Below are positions 25,801 through 34,413 of a DNA stretch of 64,000 nt, piece after piece. The stretch is from Actinotalea lenta. Its GTDB lineage: Bacteria; Actinomycetota; Actinomycetes; Actinomycetales; Cellulomonadaceae. Position 1 is the first letter of the stretch, and each line of letters opens with the position of its first letter. The position numbers and the translations under genes were made by a program. The notes below the pieces were generated by a model, which was not told the origin of the DNA, did not search any database, and was given only the letters and a program-made list of their open reading frames with translations. Location: contig NZ_JAUQYP010000001.1 of assembly GCF_030586465.1 (NCBI RefSeq), positions 1,286,834 through 1,350,833 on the forward strand. Direction: 5' to 3'.

Positions 25801-27318
25801 TCAGACCCAGCTCGGCAGCCACATGTGCAGCTGCCAGAACCAGAACGGCACCACCGCGGCGGTCCAGATGGGGTAGAAGAACGCCGTCACCAGCACGATC
25901 AGACCGCCGGCGACGATCACGGTCACCCGGCGCCACGTCACGACCTCGCGCCACCGCGCCCCGGGCTCGTTCAGGCCGAGGAACCGCACCGCGGTCCAGG
26001 TCACCAGGAGCGCGACGAACGGCAGCATGACGATCGCGTAGAACGTGAAGATCGTCCGCTCCGGGAACAGGAACCACGGCAGCCACCCGGCGGCGAGCCC
26101 GGTCAGCGCCGCGACCAGGATCGCGTCGCGGCGGCGCACGACCCACCAGATCGCCGCCAGGATCGCGATGCAGCCCAGCCACCAGATCAGCGGGTTGCCC
26201 AGCGACGTGATGGCCTGCGAGCAGTGGTCGCTGCCGCACCGCTGCTGAGCGGGCTCCGGGGTCTCGTAGAAGAACGACGTCGGCCGCCACTGGATCATCC
26301 AGGTGAAGGCCTTCGCGGCGTAGTCGTGCGGCGTGGTCAGGTGGGTGTGGAAGTCCCACATCTGGGCGTGGTAATGCAGCCACGAGTTCAGGCCGTCGGG
26401 CAACCACGTCACACCCTGACCGGGGTGCTTCGCGGCCCACTGGTGCAGGTAGGAGTCGGGCTCGGAGAACCACCGGAACCAGCTCGCCAGGTACGTGACG
26501 GCGGACACCAGGACCAGCGAGACGAACGCCGGGACACTGTCGCGCAGCAGCGTCCCCGTCAGCCACCGCGGCACCCCGGCGCGGCGTCGGGCGGCGGCGT
26601 CCCAGCCCACCGAGAGCAGGCCGAACGCGGCGACGAACCAGATCCCCGACCACTTGACCCCGCAGGACAGGCCCAGCAGCACCCCGGCGACCAGGCGCCA
26701 CCCGCGCACGCCCAGGTGGGGGCCGAACGGCCCCCACTGCACCTGCGGTCCGAGCGCCGCCAGCCGCTCGGCGGTGCGGTCGCGGTCGATCAGGAGCGCG
26801 CCGAACGCGGCCGTGACCAGCAGGGCCAGGAAGCCGTCGAGCAGGCCCGTGCGCGACTGGACGATCGCCAACCCGTCGAGCGCGACCAGGAGGCCGGCGA
26901 CGCCGCCGAGCCAGTCCGAGCGCATCAGGCGACGACCGATCCGGGTCACCAGCAGCACCAGCATGATGCCTGCGACGGCGGCGGAGATGCGCCAGCCCAC
27001 CGAGCTCTCGACGCCGACCACCTTCTCGCCGACCGCGATGAACCACTTGCCCACCTGCGGGTGGACCACGTAGGACGCCTGGTGCAGGTAGCTGGTGACG
27101 TCCCCGGCCTCGAACGCCGGGTTCGGTGTGTCCGGCCACTGGGCCGGGTAGCCCAGCTTGAGCAGCGTCCAGGCGTCCTTGACGTAGTACGTCTCGTCGA
27201 ACACCAGCTTGTGGGGTCGGCCCAGGTTGGGCAGGCGCAGGACTGCCGCGAGCAGCGTGACGCCGGTCGCGATGAGCCAGCCCCGCAGCCGGTGGGCTCT
27301 CAGGTCGGCGTCGGGCAC
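25801..27318 (-). CDS. Dolichyl-phosphate-mannose-type protein mannosyltransferase
   Basis: Actinobacterial Pmt attaches mannose from polyprenyl-phosphate-mannose to Ser/Thr of exported proteins during translocation. The 505-residue protein has an N-terminal LPNLGRPHKLVFDETYYVKDAW, with the Asp-Glu pair of the PMT active site in the first external loop (about 40-41), about ten further hydrophobic helices, and the conserved late blocks LGNPLIWWLG and FPERTIFTFYAIVMLPF. GTG at 27318 is chosen because TAGCCT lies 7 bases upstream on the minus strand. Confidence 0.92.
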   Translation of the reverse strand: MPDADLRAHRLRGWLIATGVTLLAAVLRLPNLGRPHKLVFDETYYVKDAWTLLKLGYPAQWPDTPNPAFEAGDVTSYLHQASYVVHPQVGKWFIAVGEKVVGVESSVGWRISAAVAGIMLVLLVTRIGRRLMRSDWLGGVAGLLVALDGLAIVQSRTGLLDGFLALLVTAAFGALLIDRDRTAERLAALGPQVQWGPFGPHLGVRGWRLVAGVLLGLSCGVKWSGIWFVAAFGLLSVGWDAAARRRAGVPRWLTGTLLRDSVPAFVSLVLVSAVTYLASWFRWFSEPDSYLHQWAAKHPGQGVTWLPDGLNSWLHYHAQMWDFHTHLTTPHDYAAKAFTWMIQWRPTSFFYETPEPAQQRCGSDHCSQAITSLGNPLIWWLGCIAILAAIWWVVRRRDAILVAALTGLAAGWLPWFLFPERTIFTFYAIVMLPFVALLVTWTAVRFLGLNEPGARWREVVTWRRVTVIVAGGLIVLVTAFFYPIWTAAVVPFWFWQLHMWLPSWV

Positions 27319-27325
27319 GCGCCAC

Positions 27326-27331
27326 AGGCTA
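27326..27331 (-). promoter_or_regulatory. Leaderless-type -10 box before the mannosyltransferase gene
   Basis: TAGCCT on the minus strand ends 7 bases before the GTG at 27318. It is back to back with the rsmI promoter. Confidence 0.6.
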
Positions 27332-27380
27332 CGGCGTGCACGCCGCCCGGGGCGCGGCTTCGGCGCGGCGCGGCGACCCG

Positions 27381-27386
27381 TAGGCT
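27381..27386 (+). promoter_or_regulatory. Leaderless-type -10 box before rsmI
   Basis: TAGGCT ends 6 bases before the GTG at 27393, with no ribosome-binding site. Confidence 0.6.
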
Positions 27387-27392
27387 GGCGAC

Positions 27393-28226
27393 GTGAGCCC
27401 CGTCGTCCTGGCCGCCACCCCGATCGGCGACCCGGGGGACGCCTCCCCACGACTGCGCGCCCTGCTCGCCGAGGCGGACGTCGTCGCAGCGGAGGACACC
27501 CGCAAGCTCATGGACCTGGCCCGCCGGCTCGGTGTGACGGTGGGCGGCCGGGTGGTCAGCCACCACGAGCACAACGAGTCCCAGCGGGTCGACGAGCTGC
27601 TCGACGCGGTCCGCGCCGGAGGGACCGTCGCGGTGGTCTCGGACGCCGGGATGCCGACCGTCTCCGACCCGGGCCTGGCACTGGTGCGTGCGGCCGTGCG
27701 CGAGGCGCTGCCGGTCACGGCCCTGCCGGGCCCCAGCGCCGTGCTGACCGCGCTCGCGCTGTCCGGGCTGCCCACCGACCGGTTCTGCTTCGAGGGCTTC
27801 GTGCCGCGCCGACCTGGTGCCCGGGCCGCGGCGCTCGGGGCGCTCGCCGACGAGCGGCGCACCCTCGTGCTGTTCGAGGCGCCGCACCGGCTCACCGCCA
27901 CGTTGCGCGCCATGGTCGACGCGTTCGGGCCGGACCGGCCCGCCGCCGTGTGCCGCGAGCTGACCAAGACCCACGAGGAGGTCGTTCGCGCCCCGCTCGC
28001 GGAGCTCGCGGCCTGGGCCGAGACGTCCGCTCCGCGCGGGGAGATCGTCCTCGTGGTCGGTGGTGCGCCGCACGTCGTCCCCGCCGTGGAGACGCTGGTC
28101 CCGCAGGTCCTGGCCCGGGCGGACACCGGGGAACGGCTCAAGGACGCGGTGTCCGCCGTGGCGGGGGACACCGGCGTGTCCAAGCGTGAGCTGTACGAGG
28201 CTGCGTTGGCCGCCAGGAAGGGCTGA
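27393..28226 (+). CDS. rsmI: 16S rRNA (cytidine1402-2'-O)-methyltransferase
   Basis: RsmI adds the 2'-O-methyl group to C1402 in the ribosomal P site using SAM. The 277-residue tetrapyrrole-methylase-fold protein has LAATPIGDPGDASPR, AEDTRKLMDLARRLG, VVSDAGMPTVSDPG (about 82-95), LPGPSAVLTALALSGLP and FEGFVPRR, all signature RsmI blocks. In Mycobacterium it is likewise divergent from the pmt gene, and the same pair is seen here. Confidence 0.95.
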   Translation: MSPVVLAATPIGDPGDASPRLRALLAEADVVAAEDTRKLMDLARRLGVTVGGRVVSHHEHNESQRVDELLDAVRAGGTVAVVSDAGMPTVSDPGLALVRAAVREALPVTALPGPSAVLTALALSGLPTDRFCFEGFVPRRPGARAAALGALADERRTLVLFEAPHRLTATLRAMVDAFGPDRPAAVCRELTKTHEEVVRAPLAELAAWAETSAPRGEIVLVVGGAPHVVPAVETLVPQVLARADTGERLKDAVSAVAGDTGVSKRELYEAALAARKG

Positions 28227-28233
28227 GCAGTGC

Positions 28234-28818
28234 TCAGGCGGCGTCGGAGGGGACCAGCTCGGCGCCGGCCTCGGCCATCCGGGCCCGCGCCTGCACGCCG
28301 AGCTCCTCGCTCACCGGCACCGTCAGGTCGGTCAGCACGCGGGCGCCGAAGCCCTCGCGCACCGCGTCCAGGGTGGTGTGCAGCACGCAGTGCGACTCGG
28401 CGATGCCGACCACGTCGACATCCGTGATCCCGGCGTCGCGCAGCACGGAGCGCAGGTCGCGCGAGTCGCCCGTCGAGCCGTCGAAGCCGGAGTACCCGGC
28501 CGAGTACTGGCCCTTGCGGACCGAGGCGTCGGGTGCAAGGTCCGCGAGGGCGGGGTGCAGCTCGGCGTTGGGGGTGCCCGCCTGCCCGTGCGGCGGCCAG
28601 GTGTCCACGAAGTCCGGCTCGTCGGGCGGGGTGGCGAAGTGGCGACCGGGGTCGACGTGCCAGTCCTGGGTGGTCACCACCAAGGCGTAGCGGTCCCGGT
28701 GCGCGGCGGCGTACCGCGCGATCGCCTCCGCGACCGCGGTGCCACCGGTCACCGCGAGCTCGCCGCCCTCGCAGAACGTGGGCTGGACGTCGACGACGAT
28801 CAGGGCGCGACGGGTCAT
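28234..28818 (-). CDS. pncA: Nicotinamidase-like isochorismatase-family hydrolase
   Basis: Nicotinamidase deamidates nicotinamide to nicotinate in NAD salvage. In this 194-residue protein the catalytic triad can be seen: Asp in IVVDVQPTF (about 10), Lys in VRKGQY (about 101) and Cys in GIAESHCVLHTTLDA (about 144). Metal ligands fit TQDWHVDPGRHFA. Length equals typical PncA. The Cys block (usually LATDYCV) deviates, so a related amidase is possible. ATG at 28818 sits 6 bases behind a TACCCT box. Confidence 0.82.
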   Translation of the reverse strand: MTRRALIVVDVQPTFCEGGELAVTGGTAVAEAIARYAAAHRDRYALVVTTQDWHVDPGRHFATPPDEPDFVDTWPPHGQAGTPNAELHPALADLAPDASVRKGQYSAGYSGFDGSTGDSRDLRSVLRDAGITDVDVVGIAESHCVLHTTLDAVREGFGARVLTDLTVPVSEELGVQARARMAEAGAELVPSDAA

Positions 28819-28824
28819 GGCTCC

Positions 28825-28830
28825 AGGGTA
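28825..28830 (-). promoter_or_regulatory. Leaderless-type -10 box before the nicotinamidase-like gene
   Basis: TACCCT on the minus strand ends 6 bases before the ATG at 28818. GGAG occurs in the spacer but too close to the ATG to act as a normal ribosome-binding site. Confidence 0.5.
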
Positions 28831-28924
28831 GGCGGCCGGCGGGCGCCGATGCAGGGTGCGGGTGCACGGACGAGTCCGCGCCGCTGACGGCACGGTGATG
28901 CCGATCCCGCGGCCCTGACCGACC

Positions 28925-28930
28925 TAGACT
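28925..28930 (+). promoter_or_regulatory. Leaderless-type -10 box before the LPG-synthase-TM gene
   Basis: TAGACT ends 8 bases before the ATG at 28939; no ribosome-binding site is visible. Confidence 0.55.
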
Positions 28931-28938
28931 CCCGGACC

Positions 28939-31281
28939 ATGGCCACGAGCGGGGTGCAGGTCGTCGACCGCTCGTCCGCGCGGATCCGCAGTGCCGAGGA
29001 CGCCGCCGGGGCCGCCCTCGCCGCAGCGGGCGTGGTGGTCGTGCTGCTCCTCGCCGTGTACGCGCACGCGACGACCTCGGGTGTGGCACAGGACGTGCAG
29101 GGCATCGACGCGCTGCTCGGCAAGCTGCTCGTCGTTCCGGTCGCAGTGCTCGCCGGCGCGGTCGCGGTGCTCGTGCCGGTGACCGTGCTGCTCGACCTCG
29201 CCGTCCGACGCTCCGGTCGGCTCGTGGTGGAGACCGTCCTGGGTGGGCTCGCCGGCGTCGCGATCGCCGCCGCGATGGTCGCGGTGCTGCAGGCGGTGGG
29301 GAACGACCCGCTCACCCAGGCGCTGACGCTTCCCGGGTCGGCCGTCGTGTCGGTCCCGCTCGAGTGGGCCACGATCGCCGGGCTCCTCACCGTGGCCGGG
29401 CCCCGGTCCGTGCGGCGCAGCGTCGCGTGGTCGCAGAACGCCGTGGGGATCACGATCGGAGTCCAGCTGGTCGCCGGCCGGGTGTCGCTGCCGGGCGTCG
29501 CAGTCGCGCTGCTGCTCGGGCGCCTGGCGGGCTGCCTCGTGCGGCTCGTCGGCGGGGTGCCGACCGAGCGCGCCTACGGATCGGCACTGGTGGAGGGGTT
29601 GCGCCGCGTCGGGATCCAGCCGCGGCGGCTGACCCGGCTGCCGGGTGACGGCGCCCGGACGTACGAGGTCACGACGGACGACGGCGAGCTCGCGCTGCGG
29701 GTGCTCGACGGCGACCGGCAGGTCCTCGGTGTGGCCACGCGGCTGTGGCGGTCGCTGCGACTGCGAGGGATCGAAGGGCGCGCCTGGCTGTCGTTGCGGC
29801 AGGCCGCCGAGCGCGCCGCCCTGGTCGCGCACGCCGCCCGCGTCGCCGGGGTGCGCACCCCGCTGCTGCTCGCCGTCGGGCAGTCTCAGGACTCGATGCT
29901 GCTGGTGTCCGAGCCGGCACCAGGGACCGTGCTGGCCGAGGCGGAGCCGTCCGACGAGGTGCTGGTCGACGCGTGGCGGCAGCTCGCCGCGGCGCACCAT
30001 GCGGGCCTGGCGCACCGCACGTTGGACGCGGACGCCGTGCGGGTCGACGACCAGGGGCAGGCGTGGCTGCTCAGGTGGGACGACGGCGACCTCGCGGTGC
30101 CCGACCTGACGCGCCGCATCGACGAGGCTCAGATGCTCGCGGTGCAGGCGATCGCCGTCGGGGTTCCTCGCGCCCTGCGCGCCGCCCGGGAGATCCTGCC
30201 GGCCGAGGAGCTGGCGGCGGTGGCTCCCGTCGTTCAGCCGGTCGTGATGCCGCGGGCGACCCGCGCCGCGCTGCGCGAGCGCGCCGATCTGCTGCCCGCG
30301 CTGCGGGAGGCCCTGGCCCAGGACCTCGGGGAGAGTGAGGTCGAGCCCGTCCGGCTGACGCGGTTCTCCCTGGGCACGCTGCTCACGGTGGTCCTGCCGG
30401 TGGTCGCGCTGGTGGTGCTGCTGGCGCGGTTCAACGTGGACCAGGTGGTCGCCGCCGTCGAGGGCAGCGACTGGCGCTGGTCCCTGGTGTCCTTCGGACT
30501 CGGCCTGGCGACGTTCGTCGGTGCGGCGCTGACCGTCCAGGCGTTCTCACCGGTGCGGCTCCCGCTGTGGCGGGTGACGCTGGTGCAGGCCGGCGGCGCG
30601 TTCCTCGCCCTGGCGGCGCCCGCACACCTGGGCGCGGGGGCCCTGAACGTGCGACTGATGGTGCGGCGCGGGGTGGCAGCCTCGCTCGCCGTGGCGACGG
30701 TGGCACTGGTGCAGATCTCGCAGTTCGTGGTGACCCTGGCGCTGCTGGTGGTGCTCTCGGTCGCCTCGGGCTCGGCGGCGGCGACGGCGCTGCTGCCCAG
30801 TGAGGGGACGCTCGAGCTCATCGCGGCCGCGGTGCTGCTGCTCGCGGTGCTCGGGTTGATCGCACCGCTGCGGCGGTGGGCGCTGGGCAAGATCGTGCCG
30901 ATGCTGGAGCAGGTGTGGCCGCGCCTGATCGACGTGCTCGGCGAGCCGGGTCGGGTGGTGGTCGCGCTCCTCGGCAACGCGGTGCTGACGGTGGGTTGGG
31001 TGCTCGCGTTCGATGCGGCCCTGGCCGCGTTCGGCATCCGGCTGTCGTTGATCCAGGTCGCGGTCATCTACTTCGCCGGCAACCTGGCCGGGTCGGCGGT
31101 GCCGACGCCCGGCGGGCTCGGCGGGATCGAGTTCGCGCTGATCGGCCTGCTCACCGCTGCTGGGGTGAACGCCGGGGTGGCGGCCAGCGCGGTGCTGCTG
31201 TTCCGGGTGGCCACGTACTGGCTGCAGATCCCCATCGGCTGGGGTGCGATGCGTCTGCTGCACCGCGCCGGCGAGCTCTAG
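28939..31281 (+). CDS. Lysylphosphatidylglycerol-synthase-TM (flippase-like) protein with pseudokinase-like middle
   Basis: A 780-residue membrane protein. Five or six helices occupy about residues 20-215; a soluble region (about 220-465) follows; the C-terminal half (about 480-780) is an eight-helix lysylphosphatidylglycerol synthase TM domain (UPF0104/YbhN type) with the signature NLAGSAVPTPGGLGGIEFALIGLL (about 715-738). The soluble part reads like a kinase fold: a putative loop HHAGLAHRTLDADAVRVD and LLRWDDGD occupy the places of HxDLxxxN and DFG, but the catalytic Asp and Asn are absent. The protein may move or modify lipids in response to a bound ligand; this is inference. Confidence 0.8.
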   Translation: MATSGVQVVDRSSARIRSAEDAAGAALAAAGVVVVLLLAVYAHATTSGVAQDVQGIDALLGKLLVVPVAVLAGAVAVLVPVTVLLDLAVRRSGRLVVETVLGGLAGVAIAAAMVAVLQAVGNDPLTQALTLPGSAVVSVPLEWATIAGLLTVAGPRSVRRSVAWSQNAVGITIGVQLVAGRVSLPGVAVALLLGRLAGCLVRLVGGVPTERAYGSALVEGLRRVGIQPRRLTRLPGDGARTYEVTTDDGELALRVLDGDRQVLGVATRLWRSLRLRGIEGRAWLSLRQAAERAALVAHAARVAGVRTPLLLAVGQSQDSMLLVSEPAPGTVLAEAEPSDEVLVDAWRQLAAAHHAGLAHRTLDADAVRVDDQGQAWLLRWDDGDLAVPDLTRRIDEAQMLAVQAIAVGVPRALRAAREILPAEELAAVAPVVQPVVMPRATRAALRERADLLPALREALAQDLGESEVEPVRLTRFSLGTLLTVVLPVVALVVLLARFNVDQVVAAVEGSDWRWSLVSFGLGLATFVGAALTVQAFSPVRLPLWRVTLVQAGGAFLALAAPAHLGAGALNVRLMVRRGVAASLAVATVALVQISQFVVTLALLVVLSVASGSAAATALLPSEGTLELIAAAVLLLAVLGLIAPLRRWALGKIVPMLEQVWPRLIDVLGEPGRVVVALLGNAVLTVGWVLAFDAALAAFGIRLSLIQVAVIYFAGNLAGSAVPTPGGLGGIEFALIGLLTAAGVNAGVAASAVLLFRVATYWLQIPIGWGAMRLLHRAGEL

Positions 31282-31368
31282 CACGAGCTCGTCGTCGGGT
31301 CCGCGTTCCGCCGAGCGGCAGGCGGCCCACGCGGCGGGGAGTCGTGGGAGGCCATCGGGCGACCGGAG

Positions 31369-31437
31369 GGTGGATGGTCGTGCAGCGCCGCGCGCGTGGG
31401 CGCGCCGTCGCCGCGTGGGGCGCCGGTGCTGCACGCC
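31369..31437 (+). repeat. Left copy of an imperfect 69-bp direct repeat
   Basis: Matches 32462-32530 at 51 of 69 positions without gaps, the best stretch being the TCGCCGCGTGGG-CGCCGGTG part. The two copies flank the DUF559 pseudogene. The left copy ends in the first unit of the 31-bp tandem array. In DNA this rich in G and C part of the match is expected by chance. Confidence 0.5.
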
Positions 31438-31499
31438 GTCGCCGCGTGGGGCGCCGGTGCTGCACGCCGTCGCCGCGTGGGGCGCCGGTGCTGCACGCC
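31407..31499 (+). repeat. Three perfect tandem copies of a 31-bp unit
   Basis: Copies at 31407-31437, 31438-31468 and 31469-31499 are identical; each begins GTCGCCGCGTGG and ends GCTGCACGCC. A decayed copy precedes it (31377-31406). The length is not a multiple of three and no gene covers it. The rest of 31282-31607 holds no recognisable gene or promoter. The array is a good variable-number tandem repeat candidate. Confidence 0.92.
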
Positions 31500-31607
31500 G
31501 TGGGCGATGAGTCGTCGCGCTGTCCACGTGCCGCACCGCGGGCCGGTTGCCCACAGCTCCGCGCACCGGCCGCCACCCGACGCCTCGGGGCCGGGCACGG
31601 TCGGGCG

Positions 31608-32441
31608 GTGACGATCGAGGAGCGGGTGCGTGGCCGTGGTGGCGTGGCGCGGTCCGGCGATGTCGCTCGTACCTCCACGGACCGCGCGCGACTCGCCGAC
31701 GCCGTCCGCGACGGGCGGCTGGTCCGGGTGGCGCGCGGCATCGTGGCCGTGCCCGCCGCGGTCCCCCAGGGCAGGGCACTGGCCTGCGGAGGGTCGTTGA
31801 CCTGTGTCAGCGCACTCGCGGTGCGGGGCATCCCGCTGCTCGCAGAGCCCGCGGCGCTGCATGTCGCGGTGCCGCGCCGCCGCGGGCCGTCACTCGGCGT
31901 CGTCAAGCACTGGGGCGGGGACGCGGAGTAGTCCGGGGTCGCCTCGTTGCCCGCGGCGCTCGTGCATGCCGCTCGCTGCCTGCCCCGAGCCGAGTGGGTC
32001 GCGGCGGCCGATGCGGCGGTTGCGCGAGGCATGGACCCGGCACGGCTGCATCGGCCGCGAGCCGCACGGGGCGGGCGTGCCATGGCATCGCTGATCGGCC
32101 TGATCGACGCCCGCAGCGGTTCCCTGCCCGAGAGCCTGCTACGCGTGGCGATGCTCGATGCCGGGCTGCCGGTCCAGCCCCAAGTTCTGCTGCCGGGCAT
32201 CGGGCGCGTCGACTTCCTGGTGGACGGCGTGGTGGTCGAGGTCGACGGCTTCGCGTACCACTCGGGGCGTGCCGAGTACCGCGCCGACCGGCGCCGCGAC
32301 CGCGAGGCGCACCGGCAGGGCTACGTGGTGCTCCGGTTCACGTTCGAGGAGGTCGTGCACCACCGGGACAGGGTGGTCGCGGAGGTGGCGGCGTTCTGCG
32401 GGGTGGCCCTCCCGGCACCGCACGCGGCGAACGACAGGTGA
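31608..32441 (+). pseudogene. DUF559 (Vsr-like fold) protein with AbiEi-type N-terminus, interrupted by in-frame TAG
   Basis: From the GTG at 31608 the frame encodes an N-terminal winged-helix-like region (DRARLADAVRDGRLVRVARGIVAVP; ALAVRGIPLL; LHVAVPRRRG) as in AbiEi-like antitoxin proteins, stops at TAG 31929-31931, then continues in the same frame with a complete DUF559 endonuclease-fold domain: LPGIGRVDFLVDGVVVEVDGFAYHSGRAEYRADRRRD...GYVVLRFTFEEVV, with the catalytic-type Asp, Glu-x-Asp and Arg residues intact. Homologues are one continuous protein, so a single nonsense change explains the break. A downstream restart (GTG 31962 or ATG 32082) could still make the nuclease domain alone. Confidence 0.8.
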
Positions 32442-32461
32442 GGGGCTCAGGGCGTCCGGAT

Positions 32462-32530
32462 GGTGGACGGCCGTGCGGCGTGGCACGCGTGGGTCGTCCT
32501 TCGCCGCGTGGGCCGCCGGTGGTGCGGCGG
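32462..32530 (+). repeat. Right copy of the imperfect 69-bp direct repeat
   Basis: Partner of 31369-31437, lying between the DUF559 pseudogene and metG. See the left copy for identity. Confidence 0.5.
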
Positions 32531-32571
32531 CGGATGGGACCCCTGCGGCGCGGGCGGCTGGCGCGCCTCAC

Positions 32572-32577
32572 TAGGAT
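32572..32577 (+). promoter_or_regulatory. Leaderless-type -10 box before metG
   Basis: TAGGAT ends 8 bases before the ATG at 32586; no ribosome-binding site is visible. Confidence 0.55.
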
Positions 32578-32585
32578 CGGGCCCC

Positions 32586-34403
32586 ATGGCCCACATCCTC
32601 TCGGCGGTCGCATGGCCGTACGCCAACGGCCCGCGCCACATCGGTCACGTCGCCGGGTTCGGCGTCCCCTCGGACGTCTTCAGCCGGTACATGCGGATGG
32701 TGGGCCACGAGGTGCTCATGGTCTCCGGCACCGACGAGCACGGCACCCCGATCCTGGTCCAGGCGGACAAGGAGGGCGTGAGCGCCAAGGAGCTGGCCGA
32801 CAAGAACAACGCGATCATCGTCCAGGACCTCGTCGACCTCGGGCTGTCCTACGACCTGTTCACCCGAACGACGACCGGCAACCACTACCGGACGGTCCAG
32901 GAGCTGTTCACCACGGTGCACCGCAACGGGTACATGGTCGAGCGCACCACCCAGGCGGCGATCAGCCCGTCGACCGGCCGTACGCTGCCGGACCGCTACA
33001 TCGAGGGCACCTGCCCGATCTGCCGGTACGCCGAGGCGCGCGGGGACCAGTGCGACAACTGCGGCAACCAGCTCGACCCGACCGACCTGATCGAGCCGCG
33101 CAGCAAGATCAACGGCGAGACGCCGGAGTTCGTGCAGACCCAGCACTTCTTCCTCGACCTGCCCGCGCTCGCCGAGGCGCTCGGCGCGTGGCTGGACGAG
33201 CGCGAGGCGACCGGCCTGTGGCGGCCGAACGTGATCAAGTTCAGCCAGAACATCCTGGGGGACATCAGGCCGCGCGCGATGACCCGGGACATCGACTGGG
33301 GCATCCCGATCCCGCTGGAGGGCTGGCGCGAGCAGCGCAGCAAGCGCCTGTACGTCTGGTTCGACGCGGTGATCGGCTACCTGTCGGCGAGCATCGAGTG
33401 GGCGCGCCGGATCGGCGACCCGGACCGGTGGCGCGAGTGGTGGAACGACCCCGAGTCGCTCTCCTACTACTTCATGGGCAAGGACAACATCGTCTTCCAC
33501 TCCCAGATCTGGCCCGCCGAGCTGCTCGCCTACAACGGCGAGGGGGAGCGCGGCGGGGCGCCGGGGCAGTACGGCCGGCTCAACCTGCCCACCGAGGTGG
33601 TCTCCAGCGAGTTCATGACGATGGAGTCCAAGCAGCTGTCCACCTCGCGCGGGCACGTCATCCTGGTCGGTGACATGCTCGCGCGCTACCAGCCCGACGC
33701 GCTGCGGTACTTCATCTGCGCGGCCGGACCGGAGACCTCCGACGCCGACTTCACCTGGGCGGAGTTCGTGCAGCGCACGAACTCCGAGCTGGTCGCCGGC
33801 TGGGGCAACCTGGTCAACCGCACCGCCACGATGATCGCCAAGAACTTCGGCGAGATACCGCCCGTCGGTGCGCTCGAGCCGGTCGACGAGACCGTGCTGG
33901 CCACCGTGCGGGCGGGGTTCGACGCGGTCGGTGGCCTGATCGGCCGGCACCGGCAGCGGGCCGCGATCGCCGAGGCGATGCGTGTCGTGGGCGAGGTGAA
34001 CAAGTACCTGACCGTCACCGAGCCGTACAAGATGAAGGACCCCTCGCAGCGTGAGCGGCTGGCGACCGTCCTGCACGTCGCCGCGCAGTGCGTGCAGGAC
34101 TGCAACACCCTGCTGGCGCCCTTCCTGCCGCACTCGGCGAACCGCGTGCACCAGGTGCTCGGCGGAACGGGCGAGCTCATGCCGATGCCGCGCATCGACC
34201 ACGTCACGGAGCTCGACCCGGGCGACGGCGCGGGCCTGGACCGCTACCCGGTGATCACGGGGGACTACTCGGCGACGCCGGCCTGGGAGTCCCGCCCTGT
34301 GGTGCCGGGGACGCCCGTCGCCAAGCCCACTCCGGTGTTCACCAAGCTCGACCCCGCGGTCGTGGACGAGGAGCTCGGGCGGCTGGGCTCGGCCGGGGAG
34401 TGA
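32586..34403 (+). CDS. metG: Methionyl-tRNA synthetase
   Basis: Charges tRNA-Met. The 605-residue protein has the class I HIGH-type motif [14 protein letters not shown] (about 11-24), [10 protein letters not shown], a zinc knuckle CPIC...CDNCGN (about 142-162), and the second signature in the form LSTSRG (about 355), a variant of KMSKS used by some actinobacterial enzymes. An anticodon-binding helical domain follows; no C-terminal tRNA-binding OB fold is present. The ATG at 32586 is chosen over an upstream in-frame ATG (32460) because the catalytic domain should start near [15 protein letters not shown] and a TAGGAT box precedes it. First gene of the metG-tatD-rpfB-rsmA-ispE block. Confidence 0.96.
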   Translation: MAHILSAVAWPYANGPRHIGHVAGFGVPSDVFSRYMRMVGHEVLMVSGTDEHGTPILVQADKEGVSAKELADKNNAIIVQDLVDLGLSYDLFTRTTTGNHYRTVQELFTTVHRNGYMVERTTQAAISPSTGRTLPDRYIEGTCPICRYAEARGDQCDNCGNQLDPTDLIEPRSKINGETPEFVQTQHFFLDLPALAEALGAWLDEREATGLWRPNVIKFSQNILGDIRPRAMTRDIDWGIPIPLEGWREQRSKRLYVWFDAVIGYLSASIEWARRIGDPDRWREWWNDPESLSYYFMGKDNIVFHSQIWPAELLAYNGEGERGGAPGQYGRLNLPTEVVSSEFMTMESKQLSTSRGHVILVGDMLARYQPDALRYFICAAGPETSDADFTWAEFVQRTNSELVAGWGNLVNRTATMIAKNFGEIPPVGALEPVDETVLATVRAGFDAVGGLIGRHRQRAAIAEAMRVVGEVNKYLTVTEPYKMKDPSQRERLATVLHVAAQCVQDCNTLLAPFLPHSANRVHQVLGGTGELMPMPRIDHVTELDPGDGAGLDRYPVITGDYSATPAWESRPVVPGTPVAKPTPVFTKLDPAVVDEELGRLGSAGE

Positions 34404-34413
34404 GCCGCCCGCG

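Noticed and set aside
31407-31499. Short CRISPR array
   Set aside because: The 31-bp units are directly adjacent with no spacers, and no cas genes are nearby; it is a plain tandem repeat.
31929-31931. TAG read as an amino acid (recoding)
   Set aside because: No recoding signal or pyrrolysine machinery is seen, and the two halves belong to a well-known single-chain family; a nonsense mutation is simpler.
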